In this document: piece after piece, positions 45,320 to 55,125 of the stretch
How the letters are laid out: each line of letters starts with the position of its first letter
Numbering within the stretch: position 1 is the stretch's first letter
Source of the DNA: Catellatospora sichuanensis
Lineage (GTDB): Bacteria > Actinomycetota > Actinomycetes > Mycobacteriales > Micromonosporaceae
Length of the DNA: 64,000 bases
Assembly: GCF_007483665.1 (NCBI RefSeq)
Contig: NZ_ML660184.1
Coordinates: forward strand, 226,932 to 290,931
Direction: 5' to 3'
The notes under the pieces: generated by a model
Database searches by the model: none
What the model was told of the DNA's origin: nothing
Seen by the model: only the letters and a program-made list of their open reading frames with translations
Program-made: the position numbers and the translations under genes

Positions 45320-46849
45320 TCAGCAGGTGGCGCAGGCGGAGTCGGTCGGGGTGGGCTGTGCGGGAGGCTTGCCGATGGTGGGCAGGCCGAGCATCACCCC
45401 GGCGGTACGCGCCACCCGTCCCGCCTCGTACGCGTCACCGGCCCGCGTGCGCCGGTGCGACACCAGCGGCCCGTCGCAGTTCAGGTGGTGCGGCGCGGCG
45501 TAGTCGACCGCGGTGTGCACGACATCGCCCGGCCGTACGAGCGCAGCCTGCTCGGGCGCCACCGCGAAGTGCACCAGCCGGCCGTCCCGGGCCCGTCCGG
45601 ACATCCGGCCGGTGGCCTGGTCCTTGCGGCCCTCGCCGACGGCGACCAGCACCTCGACCTCACGCCCGACCAGCTTCCTGTTCTCCGCCCAGGTGATCTC
45701 CTCCAGGGTGGCCACGAGCCGCTCGTAGCGCTCCTGCACCACCGCCTTGGGCACCTGGCCGTCCATGGTCGCCGCGGGCGTGCCGGGCCGGATCGAGTAC
45801 TGGAAGGTGAACGCGCTGGAGAACCGCGACTCGCGCACCACCCGCAGGGTCTCTTCGAAGTCGGCCTCGGTCTCACCCGGGAAGCCCACGATGATGTCGG
45901 TGGTGATCGCAGCGTCCGGCATGGCCGCGCGCACCTTATCGATGATCGACAGGTACCGGTCGGACCGGTACGAGCGCTTCATCGCCTTCAGCACCGCGTC
46001 GGAGCCCGACTGCAGCGGCATGTGCAGCGAGTGGCAGACGTTGTCCGTCTCGGCCATCGCCTCGATCACGTCGTCGGTGAAGGCGGCCGGGTGCGGGCTG
46101 GTGAAGCGCACCCGCTCCAGCCCCTTGTCCCGCAGCCGGCCGGTGGCGCGCAGCAGCTTGCCGAAGGCGAGCCGGTCGCCGAACTCGACACCGTACGTGT
46201 TCACGTTCTGGCCGAGCAGGGTCACCTCGAGCACGCCCTCGGCGACCAGCGCCTCGACCTCGGCGAGCACGTCGCCGGGGCGGCGGTCCTTCTCCTTGCC
46301 GCGCAGGCTGGGCACGATGCAGAAGGTGCAGGTGTTGTTGCAGCCGACCGAGATCGACACCCAGCCGGAGTAGGTCGACTCGCGCCGGGTCGGCAGCGTC
46401 GACGGGAAGACCTCCAGCGACTCCAGCAGCTCGACCTGCGCCTGCTCGTTGTGGCGGGCCCGCTCCAGCAGCACCGGCAGCGAGCCGATGTTGTGGGTGC
46501 CGAACACCACGTCGACCCAGGGCGCCTTCTTGACGATCTCGCCCTGGTCCTTCTGCGCGAGGCAGCCGCCGACGGCGATCTGCATACCCGGGTGCTTGTC
46601 CTTGACCGGGCGCAGGTGGCCGAGGTTGCCGTAGAGGCGGTTGTCGGCGTTCTCGCGCACCGCGCAGGTGTTGAACACGACGACGTCCGGGGTGCGACCC
46701 GGTTCGGCCGCCGGGTCCAGCCGCACGTATCCCGCACCGTCGAGCAGGCCCGAGATGCGCTCGGAATCGTGCACGTTCATCTGGCACCCGTACGTGCGCA
46801 CCTCGTAGGTGCGGGCGGGTGCGCTCTGGGTTTCAGGCTGACTGGTCAT
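45320..46849 (-). CDS. miaB: tRNA-2-methylthio-N6-dimethylallyladenosine synthase
   Basis: 509 residues. The N-terminal UPF0004 domain has the three cluster cysteines ([31 protein letters not shown]). The radical-SAM core has CNNTCTFC (near residue 175) with GRNVNTYG-type [10 protein letters not shown], and the C-terminal TRAM domain is near 390-465 ([35 protein letters not shown]). It adds a methylthio group to C2 of i6A37 made by MiaA. The GTG-free ATG start at 46849 is good. Divergent from the glutamate transporter. Confidence 0.95.
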   Translation of the reverse strand: MTSQPETQSAPARTYEVRTYGCQMNVHDSERISGLLDGAGYVRLDPAAEPGRTPDVVVFNTCAVRENADNRLYGNLGHLRPVKDKHPGMQIAVGGCLAQKDQGEIVKKAPWVDVVFGTHNIGSLPVLLERARHNEQAQVELLESLEVFPSTLPTRRESTYSGWVSISVGCNNTCTFCIVPSLRGKEKDRRPGDVLAEVEALVAEGVLEVTLLGQNVNTYGVEFGDRLAFGKLLRATGRLRDKGLERVRFTSPHPAAFTDDVIEAMAETDNVCHSLHMPLQSGSDAVLKAMKRSYRSDRYLSIIDKVRAAMPDAAITTDIIVGFPGETEADFEETLRVVRESRFSSAFTFQYSIRPGTPAATMDGQVPKAVVQERYERLVATLEEITWAENRKLVGREVEVLVAVGEGRKDQATGRMSGRARDGRLVHFAVAPEQAALVRPGDVVHTAVDYAAPHHLNCDGPLVSHRRTRAGDAYEAGRVARTAGVMLGLPTIGKPPAQPTPTDSACATC

Positions 46850-46995
46850 CTCAATCGACCAGGGTATCCGGTCGCGGGCACGGGCACGGAATCCGGGGAA
46901 GTTACCCGGCTGTGACCATCCAGCGCCGTTGCCGTCGCTTCAGCCGCACTAAGTTCTGTGGGACGACGATGTACGGACGCCGAAAGGACGGTGGC

Positions 46996-47739
46996 ATGTC
47001 CCACGAACCGCTCATTGTGCTGGATGCGGTGAACAAGTGGTTCGGAGACCTGCACGTGCTCCGCGATGTGAGCCTCACGGTCGACCGCGGTGAGGTCGTC
47101 GTGGTGATCGGCCCGTCGGGCTCCGGCAAGTCGACGCTGTGCCGCGCGGTCAACCGGCTGGAGACGATCAACTCGGGGACGATCCGCTTCGACGGCAAGG
47201 AGCTGCCCGCCGAGGGCCGGTCCCTGGCGAAGCTGCGCAGCGAGGTCGGCATGGTCTTCCAGTCCTTCAACCTCTTCGCCCACATGAGCATCCTCGACAA
47301 CGTCATGCTCGGCCCGGTCAAGGTGCGCGGCGAGAGCAAGGCCGTCGCCCGCGAGCGCGCCCTCGCGCTGCTCGACCGGGTGGGCATCGCCAACCAGGCC
47401 GACAAGCTGCCGGTGCAGCTGTCCGGCGGCCAGCAGCAGCGCGTCGCGATCGCGCGCGCGCTGGCGATGCAGCCCAAGGCGATGCTGTTCGACGAGCCCA
47501 CCAGCGCGCTGGACCCGGAGATGGTCGGCGAGGTGCTGGAGGTCATGACCTCGCTGGCCAAGGAGGGCATGACCATGATCGTGGTGACCCACGAGATGGG
47601 CTTCGCCCGGGCCGCGGCCGACCGGGTCGCCTTCATGGCCGACGGGCAGCTCGTCGAGCAGGCGCCGCCCGCCGAGTTCTTCGGCAACCCGAAGAGCGAG
47701 CGGGCGCGGGACTTCCTGTCGAAGGTCCTGCAGCACTGA
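46996..47739 (+). CDS. gluA: glutamate-type ABC transporter, ATP-binding protein
   Basis: 247 residues of the polar-amino-acid ABC ATPase type. Walker [10 protein letters not shown] (near residue 39), Q-loop [16 protein letters not shown], signature [15 protein letters not shown] (near 140), Walker [17 protein letters not shown] (near 160) and the His switch VVTHEMGFA (near 197) are complete. It energises uptake through the two permeases encoded downstream. ATG 46996 is preceded by GAAAGGA. The position next to miaB is conserved in actinobacteria, as in the corynebacterial gluABCD system. Confidence 0.9.
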   Translation: MSHEPLIVLDAVNKWFGDLHVLRDVSLTVDRGEVVVVIGPSGSGKSTLCRAVNRLETINSGTIRFDGKELPAEGRSLAKLRSEVGMVFQSFNLFAHMSILDNVMLGPVKVRGESKAVARERALALLDRVGIANQADKLPVQLSGGQQQRVAIARALAMQPKAMLFDEPTSALDPEMVGEVLEVMTSLAKEGMTMIVVTHEMGFARAAADRVAFMADGQLVEQAPPAEFFGNPKSERARDFLSKVLQH

Positions 47740-47822
47740 GACTTCCGTCGTCGTGACCGACGGCGGCTGCAACTCCGGCACCGCTGACCGTGGGGCCGGG
47801 CTGATGAGGGAGGACACATTCC

Positions 47823-48683
47823 ATGCGTATGAAGCGTCTGGCCGCTGTCGCGGCCGTTGCCCTGCTCGCGCTCGGCGCCGCCGCGTGCGGCACCGACACG
47901 GAGACCCCGAGCACCCCGTCGGGCGAGAGCCCGCTGGTGGGCAAGGCGACCGCGGGCTCGCTGAAGTTCGGCGTGAAGGCCGACCAGCCTGGCCTGGGCC
48001 TGCAGGCCGGTGCCGCCTACGAGGGCTTCGACATCGAGATCGCGAAGATCATCGCGAAGGGCCTCGGCGGCGACCCGGCCAAGAACACCTACGTGACGAC
48101 GGTGTCGGCCAACCGTGAGCCGTTCATCCAGTCCGGCCAGGTGGACATCGTGGTGGCCACGTACACCATCAACGACGACCGCAAGAAGAAGGTCAACTTC
48201 GCCGGTCCGTACTTCACCGCCGGCCAGGACCTGCTGGTCAAGGTCGACTCGACGATCGCCGGCCCGGAGGGCCTGGACGGCAAGAAGGTCTGCTCGGTGA
48301 CCGGCTCGACCCCGGCCAAGCGGATCAAGGAGAAGTTCCCGAAGGTGCAGCTGCAGGAGTTCGACGCGTACTCCAAGTGCGTCGAGGCGCTGGCCAACGG
48401 CACCGTCGACGCGGTGACCACCGACGACATCATCCTCGCGGGCTACGCGTCGCAGGCGCAGTACGTCGGCAAGTTCAAGGTCGTCGGCAAGCCGTTCTCC
48501 TCGGAGCCCTACGGCATCGGCCTGAAGCTCGAGGACAAGGCCGGCTGCACCAAGATCAACGAGATCCTGAAGGAGTCGGTCACCAACGGCTCGTACAAGG
48601 CGGCCTGGGACGCGACGCTCGGCAAGAGCGGCACCCCGGCGCCGACCCTGGACGTCAGCAAGCTGACCAACTGCCCTGCGTGA
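47823..48683 (+). CDS. gluB: glutamate-type ABC transporter, substrate-binding lipoprotein
   Basis: 286 residues. The lipoprotein signal is MRMKRLAAVAAVALLALGAAAC (lipobox GAAAC, Cys22). The SBP family 3 fold follows (LKFGVKADQPGLGLQ; YEGFDIEIAKIIAKGLGGD; VDIVVATYTINDDRKKKVNFAGPYF; DAVTTDDIILAGYA). It captures acidic amino acids, most likely glutamate, outside the membrane. A strong hairpin between this gene and the first permease gene (48690-48724) would lower downstream expression, giving binding protein in excess. Confidence 0.9.
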   Translation: MRMKRLAAVAAVALLALGAAACGTDTETPSTPSGESPLVGKATAGSLKFGVKADQPGLGLQAGAAYEGFDIEIAKIIAKGLGGDPAKNTYVTTVSANREPFIQSGQVDIVVATYTINDDRKKKVNFAGPYFTAGQDLLVKVDSTIAGPEGLDGKKVCSVTGSTPAKRIKEKFPKVQLQEFDAYSKCVEALANGTVDAVTTDDIILAGYASQAQYVGKFKVVGKPFSSEPYGIGLKLEDKAGCTKINEILKESVTNGSYKAAWDATLGKSGTPAPTLDVSKLTNCPA

Positions 48684-48689
48684 TCATCT

Positions 48690-48724
48690 CGGGTGGGACG
48701 GGCGGCCTTCGCCCGTCCCACCCG
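48690..48724 (+). terminator. intra-operon hairpin (attenuating terminator)
   Basis: 14-bp perfect arms (48690-48703 and 48711-48724) with a 7-nt loop between the binding-protein and permease genes; this is typical of partial termination in binding-protein operons. Confidence 0.7.
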
Positions 48725-48739
48725 CATTCCTGAAGGACC

Positions 48740-49426
48740 GTGAAGGGCAAGATGGACGTCTTCTCCGATCCGGCGAACCTGCAGCTGTACATCGACGGCT
48801 TCCTGATGATCCTGAAGCTGACCGGTGCCTCCACGCTGCTGGCACTGGTGCTGGGACTGCTGCTGGCGGCGTGCCGGGTGTCGCCGGTGCCGGTGCTGCG
48901 CGCCTTCGGCGCGGGCTGGGTGCACCTGTTCCGCAACACCCCGCTGACGCTGGTCATCCTGTTCTGCTTCTTCGGGCTCTACAGCGCGGTGGGCGTGGAG
49001 TTCTCCGACGACCTGCACATCAACAACTACTGGCTGGCGGTCACCGGCCTGTCGGCGTACACGGCCGCGTTCGTCTGCGAGGCGATCCGCTCGGGCATCA
49101 ACACCGTGCCGCTCGGGCAGGCCGAGGCCGCTCGCGCGCTGGGGCTGACCTTCACCCAGAACCTGCGCCTGATCATCCTGCCGCAGGCCATGCGCTCGGT
49201 GGTGGCCCCGCTCGGCAGCATCGTGATCGCGCTCACCAAGAACGCGACCATCGCCGGGGTCATCGGCGTCCCTGAGGCCTCGAACTCGATGAAGACCCTG
49301 ATCGAGGCTCGCGGCGACCAGACCATCGCGATCTTCGCAGTGTTCGCGCTGACCTTCGTGGCGTTGCTGGTGCCGGTCGGCTATGGCTTCAGCGCACTGG
49401 CCAACCGGCTGATGGTGCGCCGATGA
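48740..49426 (+). CDS. gluC: glutamate-type ABC transporter permease
   Basis: 228 residues, HisM-type permease with about five helices. The EAA loop with conserved Gly is SGINTVPLGQAEAARALGLTFTQNLRLIILPQAMRS (near 125-160), which docks the ATPase. RNTPLTLVILFCFFGLY is near residue 66. GTG 48740 or ATG 48752 may start it; the ribosome binding sites GAAGGA and GAAGGG do not decide. Confidence 0.9.
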   Translation: MKGKMDVFSDPANLQLYIDGFLMILKLTGASTLLALVLGLLLAACRVSPVPVLRAFGAGWVHLFRNTPLTLVILFCFFGLYSAVGVEFSDDLHINNYWLAVTGLSAYTAAFVCEAIRSGINTVPLGQAEAARALGLTFTQNLRLIILPQAMRSVVAPLGSIVIALTKNATIAGVIGVPEASNSMKTLIEARGDQTIAIFAVFALTFVALLVPVGYGFSALANRLMVRR

Positions 49427-49469
49427 GCCGCCCCCCGACCCCGTCCCGCCCCGTCTGGTTGGAGGCCCG

Positions 49470-50381
49470 ATGAGCGCGAACCTGCTCTACGACCACCCCG
49501 GCCCTCGGGCCCGCGTGCGCAACCGCGTCCTCAGCCTCGTCTTCGCGGTGCTGTTGCTGGCCGGCCTGTACGGCATCTACCGGTCCTTCGACAGCACCGA
49601 CCAGTGGACCTGGCAGAAGTGGCAGCCGTTCTTCCAGACCGTGACGCTGCCGGGCGGCCAGGAGGTCAACTTCTGGACCGACTACGCCGTCCCCGGCCTG
49701 CTCGGCACGCTACGGGCCGCCGCCACCGCGATGCTGTTCGCGCTCGCGTTCGGCCTGGTGTTCAGCGCCGCCCGGCTGTCGGAGCACCGCTGGATCCGGG
49801 TGCCGGCGGGCGTGGTCGTGGAGTTCTTCCGCGCCGTCCCGGTGCTGCTGATGATCTTCTTCCTGTCGTACGGCGGATTCTGGGTCTTCGGCACGTTGAT
49901 CGAGCCGTTCTGGTCGGTCGTCATCGGCCTGACCTTCTACAACGGCTCGGTGCTGGCCGAGGCGTTCCGGTCGGGCATCCTCGCCGTGCCGAAGGGCCAG
50001 TCGGAGGCCGCGTACAGCCTCGGGCTGGTCAAGTCGCAGGTCATGCGGATGATCCTGGTGCCGCAGGCGGCACGCACCATGCTGCCGGTGATCGTCAGCC
50101 AGCTCGTCGTCGTGCTCAAGGACACCGCGCTCGGCTACATCGTGTCCTACCCGGAGCTGATGCTCGAGGGCAGCAAGAGCTCCGCGGTCTTCGGTAACGC
50201 GGTGCCGACGTTCATGGTGCTCGCCATGATCTACATCGTGATCAACGCGACCCTCACCCTCGTCGCGCATCTGCTCAAGCGGCGCGCCGACCGCCGCGGC
50301 GTCACGAACACCAGCACCAAGGCCGCTGCCGCGAACGCGGCCGCCGCGGGTCTGGGCGGTGGCGTCGGCGTGGCCGGCTGA
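49470..50381 (+). CDS. gluD: glutamate-type ABC transporter permease
   Basis: 303 residues, second HisM-type permease. It has a longer N-terminus (first helix at about 22-45) and the EAA loop SGILAVPKGQSEAAYSLGLVKSQVMRMILVPQAART near 167-203. The C-terminal tail (about 275-303) is Ala/Gly-rich. ATG 49470 has GGTTGGAGG upstream. It probably pairs with the other permease as a heterodimer. Confidence 0.9.
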   Translation: MSANLLYDHPGPRARVRNRVLSLVFAVLLLAGLYGIYRSFDSTDQWTWQKWQPFFQTVTLPGGQEVNFWTDYAVPGLLGTLRAAATAMLFALAFGLVFSAARLSEHRWIRVPAGVVVEFFRAVPVLLMIFFLSYGGFWVFGTLIEPFWSVVIGLTFYNGSVLAEAFRSGILAVPKGQSEAAYSLGLVKSQVMRMILVPQAARTMLPVIVSQLVVVLKDTALGYIVSYPELMLEGSKSSAVFGNAVPTFMVLAMIYIVINATLTLVAHLLKRRADRRGVTNTSTKAAAANAAAAGLGGGVGVAG

Positions 50382-50395
50382 GCCCTCGCCGCCTT

Positions 50396-50459
50396 AAAGA
50401 TCGCTGTCTCCGGTCAGACCTGAGGTCACACCAGGTTCTGACCGGAGACAGCGATCTTT
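50396..50459. terminator. long hairpin between convergent gluD and rny (family D-like)
   Basis: 22-bp perfect inverted arms (50396-50417 and 50438-50459) with a 20-nt centre. The arm AAAGATCGCTGTCTCCGGTC gives a T-rich end on both strands, so it can terminate both genes. It shares the GATCGCTGT core with family D. Confidence 0.8.
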
Positions 50460-50478
50460 CGCGTTGAGCAGAGTCAGC

Positions 50479-52335
50479 TCAGCGGGCGATCTCCGTGGTG
50501 CGGGACTCGCGGACGACCGTGATGCGGATCTGGCCGGGGTAGGTCAGCTCCTCCTCGATCTGCTTGGCCACGTCCCGGGCCAGCACCGCGGCGCCGATCT
50601 CGTCGACCTCCTCGGGCCGGACCATGACCCGGATCTCCCGCCCGGCCTGCATCGCGAACACCTTGTCCACGCCGCTCTTGGCCCCGGCGATCTCCTCGAT
50701 GCGCTCCAGCCGCTTGACGTACGCCTCCAGCGACTCCCGCCGCGCCCCCGGCCGCCCGCCCGAGCAGGCGTCCGAGGCCTGGGTCAGCACGGCCTCGATG
50801 GTCTGCGGCGGCACCTCGTTGTGGTGCGCCTCGATCGCGTGCACCACCTCGTCGCTCTCCCCGAAGCGCCGGGCCACGTCCGCGCCGATCAGCGCGTGGG
50901 AGCCCTCGACCTCGTGGGTGAGCGCCTTGCCGATGTCGTGCAGGAACGCCGACCGCTTGATCAGCTCGGGGTCCAGCTTCAGCTCCGACGCCATGATCCC
51001 CGCGATGTGCGCCGTCTCCACCAGGTGCTTGAGCACGTTCTGCCCGTACGACGTCCGGTAGCGCAGCCGGCCCAGCAGGGTGACCAGCTCCGGGTGGATG
51101 TCGGTGATGCCGACCTCGACCAGTGCGTCCTCCGCAGCGCGCTGGCACATCCGCTCGACCTCGAACCGGGCGACGTCGTAGACCTCCTCGATGCGGTGCG
51201 GATGGATCCGCCCGTCGAGGACCAGCTTCTCCAGGGTGAGCCGGCCGACCTCCCGGCGCACCGGGTCGAAGCAGGACAGCAGCACCGCCTCGGGGGTGTC
51301 GTCGATGATGAGGTTGACCCCGGTGACCGTCTCGAAGGCCCGGATGTTGCGGCCCTCCCGGCCGATGATGCGGCCCTTCATCTCGTCGCTGGGCAGGTGC
51401 AGCACGCTGACCACGCTTTCGGCGGTCTGCTCGCTGGCCACCCGCTGGATCGCGTCGACCACGATGTGGCGGGCCCGGGACTCGCCGGTGGACCGGGCGT
51501 CGGCCTCGATGTCGCGCACCAGCAGCGCGGCCTCGCGCTTGGCCTGGTTCTCGATGGTCTCGACCAGCTCGCCCTTGGCGGCGTCGGCGGTCAGCCCGGC
51601 GACCCGCTCCAGCTCCTTGCGCCGCTGCGCCTGCGCCTGGGCCAGCTCCTGCTCCTTGCCCTGCAGGCCCAGCTCCCACTTGGCGAGCTCGGCCTCGGCT
51701 GCGGCGATGCGGCGGTCGCGTTCGGCGAGGCGCTCGGCCTCCTCCACGTTCTGGCGTTCCCGCTCGGCGAGGCGCTCGGCCTCGGCCGCGTGCATCCGCT
51801 CCCGCTCATCCAGGCGCTGCAGCCGCCGCTCGGCCTCGGCGGCCTGGTCCTTGGCGGTGGAGGTGAGCATCGCGATCTCGCGCTCGCCGGTGCGCCGGGC
51901 GGTCGACCGGACCTGCTCGGCGTCCTCCTCGGCCTGGCGGTGCGCCCGCTGCAGCACGGTGTCGGCCTCGGCGTGGGCCGCGTCGAGCACCCGCTGCGCC
52001 TCGGCGCGGGCCGTGGTCACCTCGGCCTTCGCGGCGGCGTTCTCGGCGCGTACGGCGGTGGCCTCGGCTCGGGCGGCGGCCACGGAACGGCGCTCGGTTT
52101 CCAGCGCGGTCTGCGCGTCGGAGACGGAGTTCTGCAGCTCGACCAGGGTCTGGCGCTGGCGCTCGCGCTCGGCCACCGCCTCCGGATCGTCCACGACCAC
52201 GCTCAGCGGCTGACCGGTCGGGGCGGTGGGAGCAGCCAGCCGGCGCACCAGGCGCACGCCGACCGCCAGCATCCCCGCCACCATCAGCGCGAGGAGGACG
52301 ATCGCCGCCAGCAGCAGCCCTTCCATCGTGGTCAT
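50479..52335 (-). CDS. rny: ribonuclease Y
   Basis: 618 residues. An N-terminal membrane helix (about 3-24; GLLLAAIVLLALMVAGMLAVGV) is followed by a long coiled coil (about 45-300, Glu/Arg/Ala-rich), a KH domain (IIGREGRNIRAFETVTGVNLIIDDTPEAV, near 325), and an HD phosphohydrolase domain (LHDIGKALTHEVEGSHALIG, near 465; HHNEVPPQT). It starts mRNA decay by endonucleolytic cuts at the membrane. ATG 52335 overlaps the stop of a nine-codon minigene (ATGA). Actinobacterial copies are longer in the coiled coil than Bacillus Rny. Confidence 0.92.
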   Translation of the reverse strand: MTTMEGLLLAAIVLLALMVAGMLAVGVRLVRRLAAPTAPTGQPLSVVVDDPEAVAERERQRQTLVELQNSVSDAQTALETERRSVAAARAEATAVRAENAAAKAEVTTARAEAQRVLDAAHAEADTVLQRAHRQAEEDAEQVRSTARRTGEREIAMLTSTAKDQAAEAERRLQRLDERERMHAAEAERLAERERQNVEEAERLAERDRRIAAAEAELAKWELGLQGKEQELAQAQAQRRKELERVAGLTADAAKGELVETIENQAKREAALLVRDIEADARSTGESRARHIVVDAIQRVASEQTAESVVSVLHLPSDEMKGRIIGREGRNIRAFETVTGVNLIIDDTPEAVLLSCFDPVRREVGRLTLEKLVLDGRIHPHRIEEVYDVARFEVERMCQRAAEDALVEVGITDIHPELVTLLGRLRYRTSYGQNVLKHLVETAHIAGIMASELKLDPELIKRSAFLHDIGKALTHEVEGSHALIGADVARRFGESDEVVHAIEAHHNEVPPQTIEAVLTQASDACSGGRPGARRESLEAYVKRLERIEEIAGAKSGVDKVFAMQAGREIRVMVRPEEVDEIGAAVLARDVAKQIEEELTYPGQIRITVVRESRTTEIAR

Positions 52336-52361
52336 GCCACTCGCCCGTCGTACTCGGTCAT
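52332..52361 (-). CDS. nine-codon leader minigene coupled to rny
   Basis: ATG 52361 to TGA 52332, encoding MTEYDGRVA. A perfect AGGAGG lies six bases before its ATG, whereas rny itself lacks a good ribosome binding site. The TGA overlaps the rny ATG as ATGA, so ribosomes ending the minigene can restart on rny. The peptide itself need have no function. Confidence 0.5.
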   Translation of the reverse strand: MTEYDGRVA

Positions 52362-52837
52362 GGCCCGCCTCCTGACGTTCCGAACCGCCGACACGGTGGT
52401 GCCGGCGCGGAGGCAACCCGACCAGGTGTGCGGACCCGTCACACGCCGCGCACGGCGCGGCCCGGCGGCACCCGCCGTTTCAGCGGGTGCGACCGACGCG
52501 TCGGAGCCCGCGAACCGCTTCAACGGCCCTGAGCTGCGACTACATGTAGGCAGCCGCAGGGGTACGGCGGCTGCACGTGTCCTCACCAGGAAAAACTGTT
52601 GTCGTACTGTTACACGTTCTATGTTGTGTGGTTTAACACGAACTGGTCGGTGATACCTCTCCTGCGAGGCTAGGTTGCCGATGGCGGTCCGGTCAAGAAC
52701 TCATGATCGGACACCAAGACGGACGCATCGCCCATTGTGTCCGGTTGTCAGGCAGGCCATCGATGCCGAACCGTGACCTGACCGGCGAACCCACGCCCTG
52801 TCCGGCGTGTCGCGAACCCGACCGAAGGCCGAGAAAA
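52362..52837. other. rny-recX intergenic region
   Basis: About 475 bp without a convincing gene. It holds a short hairpin (52468-52475 with 52483-52490, GCACCCGC arms) and the most AT-rich segment of this neighbourhood (about 52588-52645, with runs such as AAAAACTGTTGTCG and GTGTGGTTTAACACG), which probably includes the rny promoter read leftward. The rest is end-of-recX sequence. Confidence 0.5.
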
Positions 52838-53626
52838 TCACTGCTCCGGCGTGTCGAACAGATCCGGGTCGAGCAGCTCCGCCAGCTCCGCGTCCTCGGC
52901 ACTGCGGGCGGCCAGGGCGTCCTTCACGGCACGCACCGCCACCCCGCCCGGATAACCCTTGCGCGCCAGCGCGCCCACCACCCGGCGGAACACCGCGTCC
53001 GGCTCGCCCCGCGTCGTGCGCAGCTTGCGCACCGCCAGCTCGTACGCCGTCTGCGCCTGCGTCTCGTCGTCCAGCTCGGCCAGCGCCTCGGTGACCACCT
53101 CGGCCTCCACGCCCCGCCGGCGCAGCTCCTGCCCCAGCGCCCGGGACGCCAGGCCCTTGCCGTGATGGCGGCTGGACACCCAGGCCCGCGCGAACGCCGC
53201 ATCGTCGATCATGCCGACCTCGTCGTAGCGGTCGAGCACCGCCTCGGCGACCTCGTCGGCCACGCCCTTGCTCCGCATCGCCGCGGCCAGCTCCGACCGG
53301 GTGCGCGGACGCACCGAGAGCTGGCGCAGGCAGATCTCCCGCGCCAGCTCGTGTGGATCCCGCTCGGCCTGCCGCCGCGCGGCCCGCTCCGCTCTCGGGG
53401 ACCCGTCGTCGCTCGCCGGGCCGTCGCCGGAGGCGGACCCGAACCGGCCCGCTGGCCGACGACCGCCTCCTGCGGCGAAACGGCCCTCCGCACCCTCCGC
53501 GGCCTCGCCGTCCGAGGGCCCGGACCAGCCCGTGCCGTCGTCACCGGGGCGCGCGGGCCGGGCCGGGGCGGGCGGTTTCGCATCCCATCCCCGGCCGGTG
53601 CGCGCACCGCGGCGTCGTCCCGTCAT
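52838..53626 (-). CDS. recX: RecX regulatory protein
   Basis: 262 residues. The RecX three-helix repeats occupy about residues 95-250 (LAREICLRQLSVRPRTRSELAAAM; VIDDAAFARAWVSSRHHGKGLASRALGQELRRRGV; RRVVGALARKGYPGGVAVRAVKDAL). The first 90 residues are a disordered Gly/Ala/Pro/Arg-rich extension, longer than usual. RecX binds RecA and limits filament activity. It lies 26 bp after recA and is probably co-transcribed with it under LexA control. Confidence 0.88.
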   Translation of the reverse strand: MTGRRRGARTGRGWDAKPPAPARPARPGDDGTGWSGPSDGEAAEGAEGRFAAGGGRRPAGRFGSASGDGPASDDGSPRAERAARRQAERDPHELAREICLRQLSVRPRTRSELAAAMRSKGVADEVAEAVLDRYDEVGMIDDAAFARAWVSSRHHGKGLASRALGQELRRRGVEAEVVTEALAELDDETQAQTAYELAVRKLRTTRGEPDAVFRRVVGALARKGYPGGVAVRAVKDALAARSAEDAELAELLDPDLFDTPEQ

Positions 53627-53652
53627 GACGGTCCGTCAGTCTCAGGCATCGA

Positions 53653-54699
53653 TCAGAAGTCGACCGGCGGCAGCGCCGGGCCGCCCGCGGCGTCCGACAC
53701 GCTCGACTGGCCGACGCCCAGCTTCTCCAGGATCTTCTTCTCGATCTCGGCGGCGACGTCCGGGTTCTCCTTCAGGAACTCGCGCGCCTTCTCCTTGCCC
53801 TGGCCCAGCTGGTCGCCCTCGTACGTGTACCAGGCGCCCGCCTTGCGGATGATGTTCTGCTCGACGCCCACGTCGATCAGCGAACCCTCACGCGAGATGC
53901 CCTTGCCGTACATGATGTCGAACTCGGCCTGCTTGAACGGCGAGGCGACCTTGTTCTTGACCACCTTGACGCGGGTGCGGTTGCCCACGACCTCGGTGCC
54001 GTCCTTCAGGCTCTCGATGCGGCGGATGTCCAGGCGCACCGAGGCGTAGAACTTCAGCGCCTTGCCACCGGTGGTGGTCTCCGGGCTGCCGAACATGACG
54101 CCGATCTTCTCGCGCAGCTGGTTGATGAAGATCGCGGTGGTGTTGGAGCCGTGCAGGCCACCGGTCATCTTGCGCAGCGCCTGGCTCATGAGGCGGGCCT
54201 GCAGGCCGACGTGGCTGTCGCCCATCTCACCCTCGATCTCGGCACGGGGCACCAGCGCCGCCACCGAGTCGATCACGATGAGGTCCAGCGCGCCGGAGCG
54301 CACCAGCATGTCCGCGATCTCCAGCGCCTGCTCACCGGTGTCGGGCTGGGAGACCAGCAGGGCGTCGGTGTCCACGCCGAGGTTCTTGGCGTACTCAGGG
54401 TCGAGCGCGTGCTCGGCGTCGATGATCGCGGCGATGCCGCCGGCGCGCTGCACGTTCGCGATCGCGTGCAGGGCCAGCGAGGTCTTTCCGCTCGACTCCG
54501 GGCCGTAGATCTCGACGATGCGCCCGCGCGGCAGGCCGCCGATGCCCAGCGCCACGTCCAGGGCGATCGAGCCGGTGGGGATGATCGCCATCTGCACCTG
54601 CGGCCGCTCGCCGAGGCGCATCACCGAGCCCTTGCCGAACTGCTTGTCGATCTGGGCGAGCGCCAGGTCGAGAGCCTTGCTCTTATCGGGATTAGCCGC
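53653..54699 (-). CDS. recA: RecA recombinase
   Basis: 348 residues from ATG 54699, which has AGAGGTGG upstream; a GTG at 54762 would add 21 residues (MTKKAAK...) but lacks a good site. The start [31 protein letters not shown] is typical. Walker [15 protein letters not shown] (near 65), the [19 protein letters not shown]alker B/L1 region (near 140) and the L2-region [38 protein letters not shown] (near 190) are complete. It carries out homologous recombination and triggers LexA cleavage. A LexA box lies 162-175 bp upstream. Confidence 0.96.
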   Translation of the reverse strand, partial: AANPDKSKALDLALAQIDKQFGKGSVMRLGERPQVQMAIIPTGSIALDVALGIGGLPRGRIVEIYGPESSGKTSLALHAIANVQRAGGIAAIIDAEHALDPEYAKNLGVDTDALLVSQPDTGEQALEIADMLVRSGALDLIVIDSVAALVPRAEIEGEMGDSHVGLQARLMSQALRKMTGGLHGSNTTAIFINQLREKIGVMFGSPETTTGGKALKFYASVRLDIRRIESLKDGTEVVGNRTRVKVVKNKVASPFKQAEFDIMYGKGISREGSLIDVGVEQNIIRKAGAWYTYEGDQLGQGKEKAREFLKENPDVAAEIEKKILEKLGVGQSSVSDAAGGPALPPVDF

Positions 54700-54860
54700 C
54701 ATCTTCGTCGCCACCTCTTTTAGGGCACTGTCAGTCGCCGACTTCGCAGCCTTCTTCGTCACGCCGACACGCTAGGCGCTGGGTCCGACAAAGGCGATAC
54801 GGGCACGCCGGGCCTGTGGACAACCGCGGCATGCACAAAGCACTGGTTGTGGACGATAGC

Positions 54861-54874
54861 CGAACACGTGTACG
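54861..54874 (-). promoter_or_regulatory. LexA (SOS) box of recA
   Basis: CGAACACGTGTACG matches CGAACRNRYGTTYG at 13 of 14 positions. It lies upstream of recA in the gap before the DUF3046 gene. Confidence 0.75.
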
Positions 54875-54920
54875 AGCGCCATCCTGCCACGCCGTAGGTG
54901 TGCTCGCACACGGAAGACGG

Positions 54921-55121
54921 TCAGCGCAGGCGGCCGGGCACCCGTTCGGCGTACTGGTCGCACACGGCACGCCAGATGATGTGCACCTCCTCGCCCTCGG
55001 CCAGGGCGGTGTCGATCGTCCGCCCGCCCAGCTGCGGCAGCACCTGGTCGGCGGCGACGCTGGCGGCGTAGGCGGGGCCGAAGACCTCGGTCAGCCGCTC
55101 ATAGAAGTCGGTCCGTCGCAT
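54921..55121 (-). CDS. DUF3046-family small protein
   Basis: 66 residues, MRRTDFYERLTEVFGPAYAASVAADQVLP..., with GRTIDTALAEGEEVHIIWRAVCDQYAERVP at the end. DUF3046 proteins are small, cytoplasmic and found next to recA throughout actinobacteria; function unknown. ATG 55121 is 4 bp after the MFS gene stop. Confidence 0.9.
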   Translation of the reverse strand: MRRTDFYERLTEVFGPAYAASVAADQVLPQLGGRTIDTALAEGEEVHIIWRAVCDQYAERVPGRLR

Positions 55122-55125
55122 CGGG

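Noticed and set aside
52332-52586. 84-codon frame upstream of rny as a gene
   Set aside because: Only its last nine codons follow a ribosome binding site; the upstream part is Arg/Ala-rich shadow sequence.
52703-54049. Long plus-strand open frame across recX and recA
   Set aside because: Antisense to two well-supported genes and compositionally a GC-skew artefact.
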